DNA of 64,000 nucleotides from NCBI RefSeq assembly GCF_049366555.1, contig NZ_JBMMGT010000004.1, forward strand, positions 1-64,000. Direction: 5' to 3'. Below the pieces are notes generated by a model. It worked only from the letters and a program-made list of their open reading frames with translations, made no database searches and was not told where the DNA came from. Positions 43,592 through 52,707 of this stretch are shown here, piece by piece (the stretch's first letter is position 1; each line of letters opens with the position of its first letter). A program made the position numbers and the translations under genes. Origin of the DNA: Avibacterium volantium_A. GTDB taxonomy: Bacteria; Pseudomonadota; Gammaproteobacteria; Enterobacterales; Pasteurellaceae.

Positions 43592-45133
43592 ATGGCAGAA
43601 CTTGAAACGCCAAGACGAAATTGGCTACAAAAAATTGAATATATCGGCAATAAATTACCCGACATTACAATGTTGTTTATTTATGCGCTAATTGTATGTT
43701 GGTTACTTTCTTGGGGACTTTCTTATTTCCATTTTGATTATATCCACCCCATTCAAAAAACACCGATTCAAATCACTAATCTTTTCCAATCTTCTGAAAT
43801 TGCGACCTTTTTCTCATCACTCACCAAAAATTTTGTTAATTTCCCACCACTCGGCATTACCATTGTTGCCACGCTCGGGATTGGGATTGCGGAAGCCAGC
43901 GGCTTTATTAATGTGGGATTAAGCCGCGCTTTAGCGGTGATACCTAGAAAAATGGTAACGCCTGCGGTGATTTTAATTTCAATCTTTGCTCATATTGCTT
44001 CTGATTCTTCTTATGTAATTTTAATGCCAATTGCGGCGCTGATTTTCTATTCCGTGGGCAAACACCCCTTATCGGGAATCGCAGCGTCATTTGCGGGCTT
44101 AGCGGGAGGTTTTTCCGCCAGTTTTACGCCTTCGATTATTGATCCTATTATGCAGAGTTTCACGCAAAGTGCCGCGCGTATTTTAGATCCGAGCTATGAT
44201 GTGAATGTGCTGTGTAATTACTTTGTGAGTTTAGGTAGTACTGTTTTTGTGATTCTAACTTGCTGGTATATTACAGATAAAATTATCGATCCGCATTTAA
44301 AACGCACAATGCCTATTGATAAGGATTTAGATAGCAAAGACACCACGATTAATCCACCAACTGCGCAAGATCTAAAAGCTTTTCGTTGGGCATCGTTGGT
44401 GCTGTTGTTAATGGTGGTGGGATTGTTTTTATTGGCGTATCCTGAAAACTCGTTATTGAGAGCGCCTGATGGCTCATTAACCAGTCCAAAATCGCCCATT
44501 ATGCAAATGATTGTGCCGTTATTGCTGATTTTCTTTGCTGTACCTTCTTTGGTTCACGGCATTATTGCAGGCACATTTAAAGATACGCGCACAGTTACCA
44601 AAGCAATGGAAAAAATCACTTATACCCTTGTGCCATTTATTGTGTTTTCCTTTTTCTGCGCGCAATTTTTGTATTCTTTTAACCGTTCAGGAATCGGCAC
44701 ATTGATTGCCTTATCAGGCGCTGAATTTTTGAAAGCCTTGCAAATGCCTGCGGGTATCACCGTGTTTGGTGTGTTGGTATTAACCTTATTGCTAAATATT
44801 ATTATCACGTCCGCCACATCAAAATGGGCAATTTTGTCGCCAATTCTCGTGCCAATGCTGATGTCAGTGAATATTTCACCCGAATTAACCCAAGCGGCAT
44901 TTAGAATTAGTGATTCGGTAATGAATGTTTCAACGCCAATGTTTGCCTTTTATCCATTATTGATTTCTTATTGTCAGCGTTATTGTAAAAATACTGGCGT
45001 CGGAACGCTTTGTTCAATGATGATTCCATATACCATCGGCTTATTTATTGTGCTAACCCTTGTGTTATATTTATTCTGGGGCTTAGGCATTCCGCTCGGT
45101 TTTGATAGCGGCTACACATATCCAAAAGCATAG
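43592..45133 (+). CDS. AbgT family transporter
   Basis: 513 aa membrane protein with about 11-13 hydrophobic segments. Matches the AbgT/MtrF family: NKLPDITMLF at the N-terminus, PPLGITIVATLGIGIAEASG, AHIASDSSYVILMPI and SATSKWAILSPILVPML. AbgT imports p-aminobenzoyl-glutamate; MtrF-type members export sulfonamides. Here it is 18 bases ahead of pepT, suggesting that the substrate is a peptide-like amide. AGGAGGA precedes the ATG. Substrate unknown. Confidence 0.88.
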   Translation: MAELETPRRNWLQKIEYIGNKLPDITMLFIYALIVCWLLSWGLSYFHFDYIHPIQKTPIQITNLFQSSEIATFFSSLTKNFVNFPPLGITIVATLGIGIAEASGFINVGLSRALAVIPRKMVTPAVILISIFAHIASDSSYVILMPIAALIFYSVGKHPLSGIAASFAGLAGGFSASFTPSIIDPIMQSFTQSAARILDPSYDVNVLCNYFVSLGSTVFVILTCWYITDKIIDPHLKRTMPIDKDLDSKDTTINPPTAQDLKAFRWASLVLLLMVVGLFLLAYPENSLLRAPDGSLTSPKSPIMQMIVPLLLIFFAVPSLVHGIIAGTFKDTRTVTKAMEKITYTLVPFIVFSFFCAQFLYSFNRSGIGTLIALSGAEFLKALQMPAGITVFGVLVLTLLLNIIITSATSKWAILSPILVPMLMSVNISPELTQAAFRISDSVMNVSTPMFAFYPLLISYCQRYCKNTGVGTLCSMMIPYTIGLFIVLTLVLYLFWGLGIPLGFDSGYTYPKA

Positions 45134-45151
45134 CGAAAAGAGGGAGGCATT

Positions 45152-46372
45152 ATGCAACAACAATTAATTGATCGTTTTTTTCGTTATCTTGCAATTAGCA
45201 GTCAAAGTGATGCAAGTAATCCCACCGTGCCGAGTAGTCAAGGACAATGGGAAATGGCAAAGCTACTGGCGAAAGAATTGCAAGAATTAGGCGTACAAGA
45301 TGTTGAAATTGACCAACACGCCAATGTAACAGGGGTGCTCAAAGGCACTAAAGCGAATGTCACCGCCATCGGTTTTTGCGCCCATATGGATACCGTAGAT
45401 GTTGCGCTATCGCCTCACATCTCACCGCAAATCCAAACCTTTAATGGACAGGATTTACAACTTAATGCAGAGCAAAATATTTGGCTAAAAGTTGCTGAAC
45501 ACCCTGAAATTTTGCCTTACCAAGGACAACAGATTATTTTTAGTGATGGCACGAGTGTATTGGGAGCAGATAACAAAGCGGCAATTGCAAATATTATGAC
45601 CGCACTTTCAATAATTAAGCAAAATAACATTGCCACAGGGGATATTTATATTGCTTTTGTGCCAGACGAAGAAATCGGCTTGCGTGGCGCGAAGTTATTA
45701 GATCTCAACAAATTTAAACCGCAGTTTGCCTACACCATTGATTGCTGCGAGCTAGGCGAAGTAGTGTATGAAAACTTTAACGCCGCTTCTGCCAGCATAA
45801 CCATTCAAGGCGTTAGTGCGCACCCAATGTCGGCAAAGAATGTGCTGATTAATCCTATTTTAGTCGCGCAAGATTTCATCGCCTTGTTTGATCGCAGCCA
45901 AACCCCAGAATGTACAGAAAACAAAGAAGGTTACTGGTGGTTTAATCATTTTGAAGCAAACCAAAGCCAAGCCGAGCTTAGCATTGCGATTCGAGATTTT
46001 GATAAAGTTCAATTTGAGCAACGCAAAGCTTTCATCGAACAAGCGGTACAGCAAATTCAACAGCGCTACCCAAGAACGGTGATAAATTGCAAAATTTCTG
46101 ATATTTATGGCAATATCGCAAATAGTTTAGGTGAAGATCGCCGATCCATTGATTTATTATTTAATGCAATGGAACAGATCAATGTAGAGCCCAAAGTGAT
46201 CCCTATGCGTGGCGGTACAGATGGGGCTGCTCTCTCTGTAAAAGGCATCACCACCCCTAATTATTTCACTGGCGCACATAACTTTCATTCCCGCTTTGAA
46301 TTTCTGCCCGTTAATTCTTTCGTGAAATCTTGTGAATTGACATTGAAGTTGATTGAGTTGGCAGCGGAGTAA
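45152..46372 (+). CDS. pepT: peptidase T (tripeptide aminopeptidase)
   Basis: 406 aa M20B zinc aminopeptidase that removes the N-terminal residue of tripeptides. Metal and catalytic residues: GFCAHMDTVD, SVLGADNKAAIAN, PDEEIGLRGAK, and FTIDCCELGE-type TIDCCELGE, GGTDGAALS, FTGAHNFHSRFEF. Shine-Dalgarno GGGAGG. Probably co-transcribed with the AbgT-type transporter. Confidence 0.94.
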   Translation: MQQQLIDRFFRYLAISSQSDASNPTVPSSQGQWEMAKLLAKELQELGVQDVEIDQHANVTGVLKGTKANVTAIGFCAHMDTVDVALSPHISPQIQTFNGQDLQLNAEQNIWLKVAEHPEILPYQGQQIIFSDGTSVLGADNKAAIANIMTALSIIKQNNIATGDIYIAFVPDEEIGLRGAKLLDLNKFKPQFAYTIDCCELGEVVYENFNAASASITIQGVSAHPMSAKNVLINPILVAQDFIALFDRSQTPECTENKEGYWWFNHFEANQSQAELSIAIRDFDKVQFEQRKAFIEQAVQQIQQRYPRTVINCKISDIYGNIANSLGEDRRSIDLLFNAMEQINVEPKVIPMRGGTDGAALSVKGITTPNYFTGAHNFHSRFEFLPVNSFVKSCELTLKLIELAAE

Positions 46373-46375
46373 ACG

Positions 46376-46406
46376 AAAAAGAGCAGGGGAAACCTGCTCT
46401 TTTTTC
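46376..46406. terminator. bidirectional terminator between pepT and azoR
   Basis: AAAAAGAGCAGG, loop GGAAA, CCTGCTCTTTTTT; A and T tracts on both sides. Confidence 0.85.
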
Positions 46407-46415
46407 TCATATACA

Positions 46416-47000
46416 TTAAATCAATGTATCCACTTTCGCTCTAGCTTGTTCTTGCGATTTTGCCGCGACTTCTGCGCCCGAACCTACGCCTTCCACATAA
46501 ACAAAATCAACATCATCAATGCCGATAAAGCCAAGGAACGTTTTTAGATAAGGGGTGATAACATCTGTGGCTTGTCCTTGATGCACGCCACCGAAAGAGG
46601 CTAAAACAATCGCTTTTTTGCCTTTCACTAAGCCTTCAGGGCCGTTTTCTGTGTATTGGAACGTAACACGCGGACGAGCAATGAAATCAATGTAGCTTTT
46701 TAATTGAGTTGGAATATTAAAGTTGTACATTGGCGCATTGATGATAATGGTATCTGCATCTTTCAATTCCGCCACTAACTCATCAGAAAGGGTGAGCAAT
46801 GCTTTATCCTGTTCTGTTTTTGGCTCACCACGCAAGGCATTAGCTGCGATGCCGTCAAAGTGTGGCAATGGATTTGCGCCTAGATCACGCACAACCACGT
46901 CTGTTCCTGCGGGTAATTTTGATACAAGATAGTCCGCAAGTTGATTGGTTTGTGAATAATCGCCGAGAATACTCGATTTTAAAACAAGAACTTTTGACAT
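46416..47000 (-). CDS. azoR: FMN-dependent NADH azoreductase
   Basis: 194 aa flavodoxin-fold quinone/azo reductase. FMN motifs: VLVLKSSILGDYSQTNQL at the N-terminus, NAPMYNFNIPTQLKSYIDF (about 95-113) and ASFGGVHQG (about 138-146). Close to E. coli AzoR. Likely a cytoplasmic detoxifying quinone reductase. Divergent from sohB. Confidence 0.92.
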   Translation of the reverse strand: MSKVLVLKSSILGDYSQTNQLADYLVSKLPAGTDVVVRDLGANPLPHFDGIAANALRGEPKTEQDKALLTLSDELVAELKDADTIIINAPMYNFNIPTQLKSYIDFIARPRVTFQYTENGPEGLVKGKKAIVLASFGGVHQGQATDVITPYLKTFLGFIGIDDVDFVYVEGVGSGAEVAAKSQEQARAKVDTLI

Positions 47001-47182
47001 AATAAATCCTTAAATATTGTTTATCATAAAGTGCGGTCATTATAGAGCGGATTTTTTGTAGAACAATGGTAGAAAAGGAAAAAGATTTTTTCTTAATCGT
47101 AAATAATCAGCGGAAAATTGCACTTTGCCAGAAATGCTTTATGATCGCATTTTGATTTTTATTTAACAAAAAAGGACAGCTT

Positions 47183-48241
47183 ATGTGGTCAGAATTAGCA
47201 ATGGGCTATGGCTTATTTATTCTAGAAATTCTTACGGTGTTATTGGTTATCGCAGGGATTGTTGCGATGATTATGGCGTTTAAACAGAAAAAATCTCACC
47301 AAGCAGGGGAGTTGGTGATCACCGATTTATCGCAAGAATATGAAGAAAACACCAAGCGTTTAGCGGAGTTTCATCTTTCTGAAGATGCGTTAAAACAAGC
47401 GGAGAAAGCGCGTAAAAAAGAAGAAAAACAAAAAGCCAAAGCAGAAAAAGAAAAGCGCAAAAAAGGCGAGAATCCAGAAAACGAACGCAAGCCTCATTTA
47501 TTTGTGTTGAGTTTTAAAGGCGATATTTCTGCCTCAGAAACTACCGCACTTCGTGAAGAAGTGAGTGCCATTATTGCTGTCGCTAAACCAGAAGATGAAG
47601 TGTTGCTGCGTTTAGAAAGCCCTGGTGGCGTGGTACACGGCTATGGCTTGGCGGCTTCTCAGTTAGCGCGCTTGAAACAGCATCAAATAAAATTAACCGT
47701 AGCCGTGGATAAAGTGGCAGCCAGTGGTGGCTATATGATGGCGTGCGTGGCGGATAAAATTATTGCCGCGCCTTTTGCCATTATTGGTTCAGTTGGTGTG
47801 GTGGCGCAAGTGCCGAATATTCATCGCTTACTGAAAAAACACGATGTTGATGTGGACGTGATGACAGCTGGCGAATATAAACGCACCGTAACCTTACTCG
47901 GCGAAAACACCGAAAAAGGCAAAGAAAAATTCCAGCAAGAGTTAAATGAAACCCATCAATTATTTAAACAATTTGTCGCTCAACACCGCCCACAAATTGA
48001 TATGGAGCAAATCGCTACAGGGGAACATTGGTTTGGTCAGCAGGCATTAGGATTAAACTTAGTTGATGAAATTGCTACCAGCGATGATTTGATCTTACAA
48101 GCCATTAAAGACAAACTCGTGCTTTCAGTGAAATACACAATGAAAAAATCCCTTGTGCAGAAATTAGGAAAACAAGCTGAAGAAAGTGCCGATAATCTGT
48201 TGTTGGGCTGGTTGAAGCGTAATGAGCGGACATTATTTTAA
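47183..48241 (+). CDS. sohB: inner-membrane serine protease SohB (S49 family)
   Basis: 352 aa. One or two N-terminal membrane segments (residues 5-32), a highly charged Lys/Glu stretch at about 75-105, then an S49 protease domain with nucleophile in AASGGYMMACVADKI and the lysine base in AGEYKRTVTLLGENTEKGKEKFQ. Same layout as E. coli SohB. AAAGGACAG precedes the ATG. Confidence 0.93.
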   Translation: MWSELAMGYGLFILEILTVLLVIAGIVAMIMAFKQKKSHQAGELVITDLSQEYEENTKRLAEFHLSEDALKQAEKARKKEEKQKAKAEKEKRKKGENPENERKPHLFVLSFKGDISASETTALREEVSAIIAVAKPEDEVLLRLESPGGVVHGYGLAASQLARLKQHQIKLTVAVDKVAASGGYMMACVADKIIAAPFAIIGSVGVVAQVPNIHRLLKKHDVDVDVMTAGEYKRTVTLLGENTEKGKEKFQQELNETHQLFKQFVAQHRPQIDMEQIATGEHWFGQQALGLNLVDEIATSDDLILQAIKDKLVLSVKYTMKKSLVQKLGKQAEESADNLLLGWLKRNERTLF

Positions 48242-48433
48242 GAACTTGAATGTTCTTTACAAAAGATGACAAAAATCTTGGGATTTCACCGCTGTTTATG
48301 GACTTTATTAATTTACTTTATGGCGGATTGCCATTAGTATATCGGGCGTTAGATATAGATCTCTTTTAGAGATATTCTAAGAGTTTAGCTTTATAGAAAT
48401 TAATCAATAAAATCATTTATTAAGGTACACAAA

Positions 48434-49252
48434 ATGAAACTATCACATATTTTGTTTTCTGCAATTGCTGCCACAACCTTAGCAGCCTGTGGAAATTTAA
48501 GTAAGGTCAATGATGACGGTACATCAGACAATCTTGTTTGGCCGAAAGTTGAGGATTCAACATTTAATCACAATGGTAGCCAGTATGGCTCTTGGCCAAA
48601 TTGGGATAACGTACGAATGATTGAGCGTGGTATGAATAAAGATCAAATTTATAACTTGATCGATCGTCCACATTTCGCAGAAGGATTATTCGGTGTGCGT
48701 GAATGGGATTATGTGTTTAACTACCGTGAAAATGGAGAACACAAAATCTGTCAATACAAAATTTTATTTGACAAAGATATGAACGCCCAAAGTTTCTTTT
48801 GGTATCCAAATGGTTGTAATGGCAGCTTATCTTTCAGTTTAACCGGTGATGTGTTATTTAACTTTGATAAAGATGAGCTTTCACCAAAAGGTTTAGAGGT
48901 GATTGACAATGTTGCTGCACAGCTTAAATCAGCAGGCGCAAAAGAAGTAAAAGTTTCAGGGCATACAGACCGTTTAGGTTCAGCAGAATATAATTTACAA
49001 CTTTCTAAACGCCGCGCGGAGCGTGTTAAAGCACGTTTGATTGAGCAAGGAGTTCAAGCTAATATCGAAGCTATCGGTTATGGTAAGGAATACCAAGTTA
49101 AATCTTGTGATAAAGTAACAGGTCAGGCGTTAAGAAATTGTTTGCGCGATAACCGTCGTGTAGAAATTTCTTCATCGGGTAAATTGTTGAAACAGCAAAA
49201 AACAACGGAAAAAGGCGGCCCTATTGGTCCAGCTCCGCTTTATGCAAAATAA
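48434..49252 (+). CDS. OmpA-family outer-membrane lipoprotein with BamE-like domain
   Basis: 272 aa lipoprotein; lipobox LAAC with the acylated cysteine at 19. Residues about 55-125 resemble the SmpA/BamE fold (MIERGMNKDQIYNLIDRPH, REWDYVFNYR). Residues about 138-250 are an OmpA peptidoglycan-binding domain: LFNFDKDELSPKGLEVID and VSGHTDRLGSAEYNLQLSKRRAERVK. It should tie the outer membrane to peptidoglycan. AAGGT lies upstream. The combination is typical of a Pasteurellaceae outer-membrane lipoprotein; I cannot give a specific name. Confidence 0.85.
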   Translation: MKLSHILFSAIAATTLAACGNLSKVNDDGTSDNLVWPKVEDSTFNHNGSQYGSWPNWDNVRMIERGMNKDQIYNLIDRPHFAEGLFGVREWDYVFNYRENGEHKICQYKILFDKDMNAQSFFWYPNGCNGSLSFSLTGDVLFNFDKDELSPKGLEVIDNVAAQLKSAGAKEVKVSGHTDRLGSAEYNLQLSKRRAERVKARLIEQGVQANIEAIGYGKEYQVKSCDKVTGQALRNCLRDNRRVEISSSGKLLKQQKTTEKGGPIGPAPLYAK

Positions 49253-49276
49253 TCTGTTGTTTTAGATGTTGAAATG

Positions 49277-49312
49277 AAAAAGCTGATTTCAAATGTGAAA
49301 TCAGCTTTTTTG
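49277..49312. terminator. bidirectional terminator between OmpA-like gene and uspE
   Basis: AAAAAGCTGATTTCA, loop AATG, TGAAATCAGCTTTTTT: 14-base stem with A and T tracts. Confidence 0.88.
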
Positions 49313-49327
49313 TATTATATTTTTGCC

Positions 49328-50251
49328 TTATTTGTCATTCGGCTTAATCGCTAATAAATTGCAATTTAATTTACTGATAACGTGTTCAGCGGTGTTTCCT
49401 AGGAAAGCGGCGGAAAGTCCTGTTCTGCCTATTGTGCCTAGTACTACCATTTCTGCCCCTAATTCTTTTGCTACTTCAGGGATAACATCTTCAGGGAAAC
49501 CCTCTCTAACGTGAGTGTGATCTTCATCAATATTAAATTTTTGGCGTAAAGCTTTCATATTGATCAAATATTGTCCGCGGATACTATTGCTATAATCTGC
49601 GGTGCTAAATTCCGGTAAATCTATTGCCATATTGATCGGTGTTGGCGGATAGGCTGTAACAAGGTGTACATTTCCACGTTCCAAACTATCTGCTAAATCA
49701 ATGCCGAGTGTAACTAATTCATTATTGAGTAGGCTATGATGATCTTCATCATCTGACACATTAACGGCAACCAAAATACGGCGTTGATGTTTCCAATCTC
49801 CATCTTTCACGATCATTATTGGCGCAGGGCATTTGCGTAATAGCTGCCAATCCATCGGGGTGAAAATTAGCGAAGTAATGCTTTCTTCTTCCTGTGTATA
49901 TTTCACCACAAGATCGTAGCTATTTTTTTCAACTTCTTCAGCGATGGCTTCGGCCTCATTGCTATTCCAAACCACCGTTGAATGAAATTCAATATTTGGA
50001 TCAGCGTATTTGTCCAAATAAGGTTTGATTGCTTTTTGGCGTTGCTCAATAACACCTTGGTGCATATTTTCACGTTCTTCCGAAGAAAGTAGCGCAGACA
50101 TTTCATAAGATAAATCATAAACCGTCATAAAGGTGGTGATTTTTACCTTGCTTTCACTTTTTTGTTCTTTTACTAAACGCACCGCACGAGCAAGGGCATA
50201 TTGCTTTTCATTTTCAGGATTTAACACAACCAAGATATTTTTAAATTTCAT
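49328..50251 (-). CDS. uspE: universal stress protein E
   Basis: 307 aa with two tandem Usp domains (about 1-150 and 155-307). The second keeps the nucleotide-binding loop GTIGRTGLSAAFLGNTAEHV. The start at 50251 follows GGAGG; the ATG four codons earlier would leave no Shine-Dalgarno. It lies next to fnr, as in E. coli and Haemophilus, and FNR control is plausible. Confidence 0.92.
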   Translation of the reverse strand: MKFKNILVVLNPENEKQYALARAVRLVKEQKSESKVKITTFMTVYDLSYEMSALLSSEERENMHQGVIEQRQKAIKPYLDKYADPNIEFHSTVVWNSNEAEAIAEEVEKNSYDLVVKYTQEEESITSLIFTPMDWQLLRKCPAPIMIVKDGDWKHQRRILVAVNVSDDEDHHSLLNNELVTLGIDLADSLERGNVHLVTAYPPTPINMAIDLPEFSTADYSNSIRGQYLINMKALRQKFNIDEDHTHVREGFPEDVIPEVAKELGAEMVVLGTIGRTGLSAAFLGNTAEHVISKLNCNLLAIKPNDK

Positions 50252-50335
50252 AACAACCTCCAAATGATGGTTAAGTGTCTTATAGCATAGAAGAGATTGG
50301 CAAGAATAACAAGTTAGAGTGGGAAAAAACGTGAT

Positions 50336-50360
50336 CTAGTGCAACATATTGTTGCACTAG
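50336..50360 (-). terminator. terminator of fnr
   Basis: CTAGTGCAACA and TGTTGCACTAG form an 11-base perfect stem with a 3-base loop; on the minus strand it is followed by ATCACGTTTTTT. Confidence 0.75.
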
Positions 50361-50378
50361 AAAGAGCGGAAAAGTAAA

Positions 50379-51152
50379 TTAACTCACCATTTGAATGCGT
50401 GTTTTGGTTACCCCCGCAAGTTGTGATAATTCTGCCATATTATTTATGGTGATATATTTACCCTGCACAGATAACATACCCGATTTTTGGAAACGCCCTA
50501 GCAAACGGCTAATGGTTTCAACGGTTAAGCCTAAATAATTGCCAATATCGCCGCGAGTCATTGTTAAACGAAACTCCCGCGCTGAGAAACCTCGAGCGGA
50601 GTAACGGCGAGAAAGATTATGGATAAATGCGGCTAAGCGTTCTTCTGCATTCATTTTAGATAATAAGAGTATCATTTCTTGATCGCTTTTAATTTCACTA
50701 CTCATTAAGCGCATAATTTGTTGGCGCAGTTTTGGCATTTTGCCTGATAAATCATCTAAAATATCAAAAGGGATTTCACACACCATTGCGGTTTCTAGGG
50801 CTTGTGCAAAACTTGGGTGCTGCATATTGGTAATTGCGTCAAAGCCAACGAGATCACCGGGCAAATGGAAGGACGTAATTTGTTCTTCGCCAGTTTCACT
50901 AATAGTGTAAGATTTGATCGTGCCGGAACGGATAGCATACAGAGAAGTAAGAGGATCACCAGCTTGGAATAAGACTTGAGATTTTTGAATAGGTTTTTTG
51001 CGTTCAATAATGTTATCAAGCTGATCTAGTTCGTGTTCATTTAATGTGAAAGGAATACAGAGTTGGCTGATACTACAATCTTGGCAGTGAATGGCACAGC
51101 CGCCGGATTGAACACGACGCCCAATTTTACTGTCATTAGCTAAAATCTTCAT
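50379..51152 (-). CDS. fnr: anaerobic regulator FNR
   Basis: 257 aa CRP/FNR regulator with an oxygen-sensing [4Fe-4S] cluster. Cluster cysteines are in GGCAIHCQDCSISQLC (C19, C23, C26, C32, of which three are used) and AMVCEI (C125). The HTH is GDIGNYLGLTVETISRLLGRFQ near residues 196-217, with the E..SR contacts of FNR. A possible half site TTGAT is upstream at about 51198. Controls anaerobic respiration genes. Confidence 0.96.
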   Translation of the reverse strand: MKILANDSKIGRRVQSGGCAIHCQDCSISQLCIPFTLNEHELDQLDNIIERKKPIQKSQVLFQAGDPLTSLYAIRSGTIKSYTISETGEEQITSFHLPGDLVGFDAITNMQHPSFAQALETAMVCEIPFDILDDLSGKMPKLRQQIMRLMSSEIKSDQEMILLLSKMNAEERLAAFIHNLSRRYSARGFSAREFRLTMTRGDIGNYLGLTVETISRLLGRFQKSGMLSVQGKYITINNMAELSQLAGVTKTRIQMVS

Positions 51153-51278
51153 TTAATCCTCAAATAACTCGGTAAAGCAGAAAAAATCATATAAAATTGA
51201 TCTAACGCAAGAAATGATACCACTAAATGGTAAAATTAAGAAGTTTTAAATAGTTAAATAATTGTTAAGGAAATAATA

Positions 51279-51437
51279 ATGGCAACAGAAAAGCTCACCA
51301 AAAAACGTTTAATCCAAATTATTTTAATGCTCTGCGTACTACTTTCCGCATTTTTCTACCGCACTTGCCATTATGAAAAAATCCAAAGTGCGGTGGAAAA
51401 TCAGCAAATTTCAGACAAAGAAAAAGCCAGCGAGTAG
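51279..51437 (+). CDS. small single-span membrane protein
   Basis: 52 aa: a basic start (TEKLTKKRLIQ), one hydrophobic helix at about residues 12-27 (IILMLCVLLSAFFY), then a charged tail containing SAVENQQ. The SAVE residues are encoded by an uptake signal (AAGTGCGGT). AAGGA lies 6 bases before the ATG. It is divergent from fnr and its stop lies in the stem of a terminator. Short but the arrangement of start, helix, stop and terminator makes it likely real. Function unknown. Confidence 0.6.
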   Translation: MATEKLTKKRLIQIILMLCVLLSAFFYRTCHYEKIQSAVENQQISDKEKASE

Positions 51438-51445
51438 CTGGCTTT
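51425..51445. terminator. terminator hairpin after the small membrane protein
   Basis: AGCCAGC, loop GAGTA, GCTGGCT then TTC; the hairpin overlaps the stop codon of the 52-residue gene and faces the convergent ferritin gene. Confidence 0.55.
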
Positions 51446-51465
51446 CTAGTAATAACCAATGACAA

Positions 51466-51966
51466 CTAACCGTGATTCACAGCAAGTTTTGCAAGGTCTT
51501 TATCTACTAAGAATAATCCTTTGCCGTCATCGCCAAGAAGATTTAGTTTATCTAAAATGCCGCTGAATAATTTTTCTTCTTCGTGCTGTTCTGCTACATA
51601 CCATTGTAAGAAATTGAAGGCTGAGAAGTCTTTTTCTTCAAAGGTTCTGCCGACTAATTCATTGATTTTGCTGGTGATCAGCTTTTCGTGTTGGTAAGTG
51701 GTTTCAATCACTTGTTTTAATGAGCTAAATTCGTGCGGCGGCGCTTCAATTTCGCTAATGATTGGCAATGCGCCTGTTTCAGTTAAATAGGTAAACAATT
51801 TACGCATATGTTGCATTTCTTCTGCGGCGTGAGCAGATAAAAATTGTGCCGCTCCTTCAAAACCTTGCTGTTCGCACCAAGCGCTCATTTGTAAATATAA
51901 GTTTGAAGAATAAAATTCCAAATTCATTTGATCGTTTAATAATTTAATCACGTTGTTTGATAACAT
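51466..51966 (-). CDS. ferritin (second gene)
   Basis: 166 aa non-haem ferritin. Ferroxidase residues E17, E50, H53 and E94 are all present (NLEFYSS, AEEMQHM, YQHEKL), so it should oxidise and store iron. It follows the first ferritin by 20 bases and shares about two thirds of residues with it by eye. Paired ferritin genes occur in other Pasteurellaceae and may form mixed 24-mers. Confidence 0.93.
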   Translation of the reverse strand: MLSNNVIKLLNDQMNLEFYSSNLYLQMSAWCEQQGFEGAAQFLSAHAAEEMQHMRKLFTYLTETGALPIISEIEAPPHEFSSLKQVIETTYQHEKLITSKINELVGRTFEEKDFSAFNFLQWYVAEQHEEEKLFSGILDKLNLLGDDGKGLFLVDKDLAKLAVNHG

Positions 51967-51986
51967 TTTTCTCTCCTTTATTCTGA

Positions 51987-52475
51987 TTATTCTAATGTGG
52001 CTAAATCGCGGTCAATGTAGTAAAGGGAACGTCCGTCCTCGCCGACTAAATTGAATTTATCAATAATGCTGCTGAACAATTTTTCTTCTTCATGCTGTTC
52101 TGCCACATACCATTGTAAGAAATTGAAGGTAGAGTAGTCTTTGTGTTCAAAGGTAACTTCTACCAATTCATTGATTTTTGCGGTAACAAATTTTTCGTGT
52201 TCAAGGGTGATTTCAAATACTTCTTTTAAGGATTTGTAATCATTTTTTGGTGCTTCAATTTTGCCTAATAATGGCATACCTGTGGTTTCATTCACATAGG
52301 TGAATAATTTTTGCATATGCATCATTTCTTCATCGGCGTGGCGGAGCAAAAAGGCTGCTGCACCTTCATAGCCGTTTGCTGAGCACCAAGCACTCATTTG
52401 TAAATACACATTGGAAGAATAAAATTCCAAATTAATTTGTTCGTTTAGTTTTTTAATAATAGCGTCTTGTAACAT
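51987..52475 (-). CDS. ftnA: ferritin (first gene)
   Basis: 162 aa ferritin with the complete ferroxidase set E17, E50, H53, E94 (NLEFYSS, DEEMMHM, LEHEKF). The start at 52475 has AAGGAG 5 bases before it; a GTG two codons upstream is ruled out by that spacing. First gene of the two-gene ferritin operon. The AT-rich promoter region upstream (52482-52650) has ATGATAAT-like stretches but no convincing Fur box. Confidence 0.93.
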   Translation of the reverse strand: MLQDAIIKKLNEQINLEFYSSNVYLQMSAWCSANGYEGAAAFLLRHADEEMMHMQKLFTYVNETTGMPLLGKIEAPKNDYKSLKEVFEITLEHEKFVTAKINELVEVTFEHKDYSTFNFLQWYVAEQHEEEKLFSSIIDKFNLVGEDGRSLYYIDRDLATLE

Positions 52476-52707
52476 AGCCACTCCTTTCCTTAATGGTCAA
52501 TAAAATATAGTGGGCATAGTTTAACCAGTTTTTTCTTTTTTGCAACTAAAAATATTTGTAAGTTATTAATTTTTAAAGGGAATTTTAATAATAATTATTC
52601 TATTTGAGAGAATCGTTCTTATTGCCAAATGATAATAAGTAAAGTGCGGTGAGAATTTGATGAATTTTTTCAGCCTGTATCACAACATACAGGCTGTAAG
52701 TGAACGT

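Noticed and set aside
51190..51212. FNR site (TTGATCTAACGCAA) ahead of fnr
   Set aside because: Only the left half matches TTGAT-N4-ATCAA well; not enough to call an operator.
52560..52650. Fur-box-like sequences ahead of the ferritin operon
   Set aside because: ATGATAAT and GAGAATCGTTCTTATT only partly match the 19-base Fur consensus; AT-rich background makes this weak.
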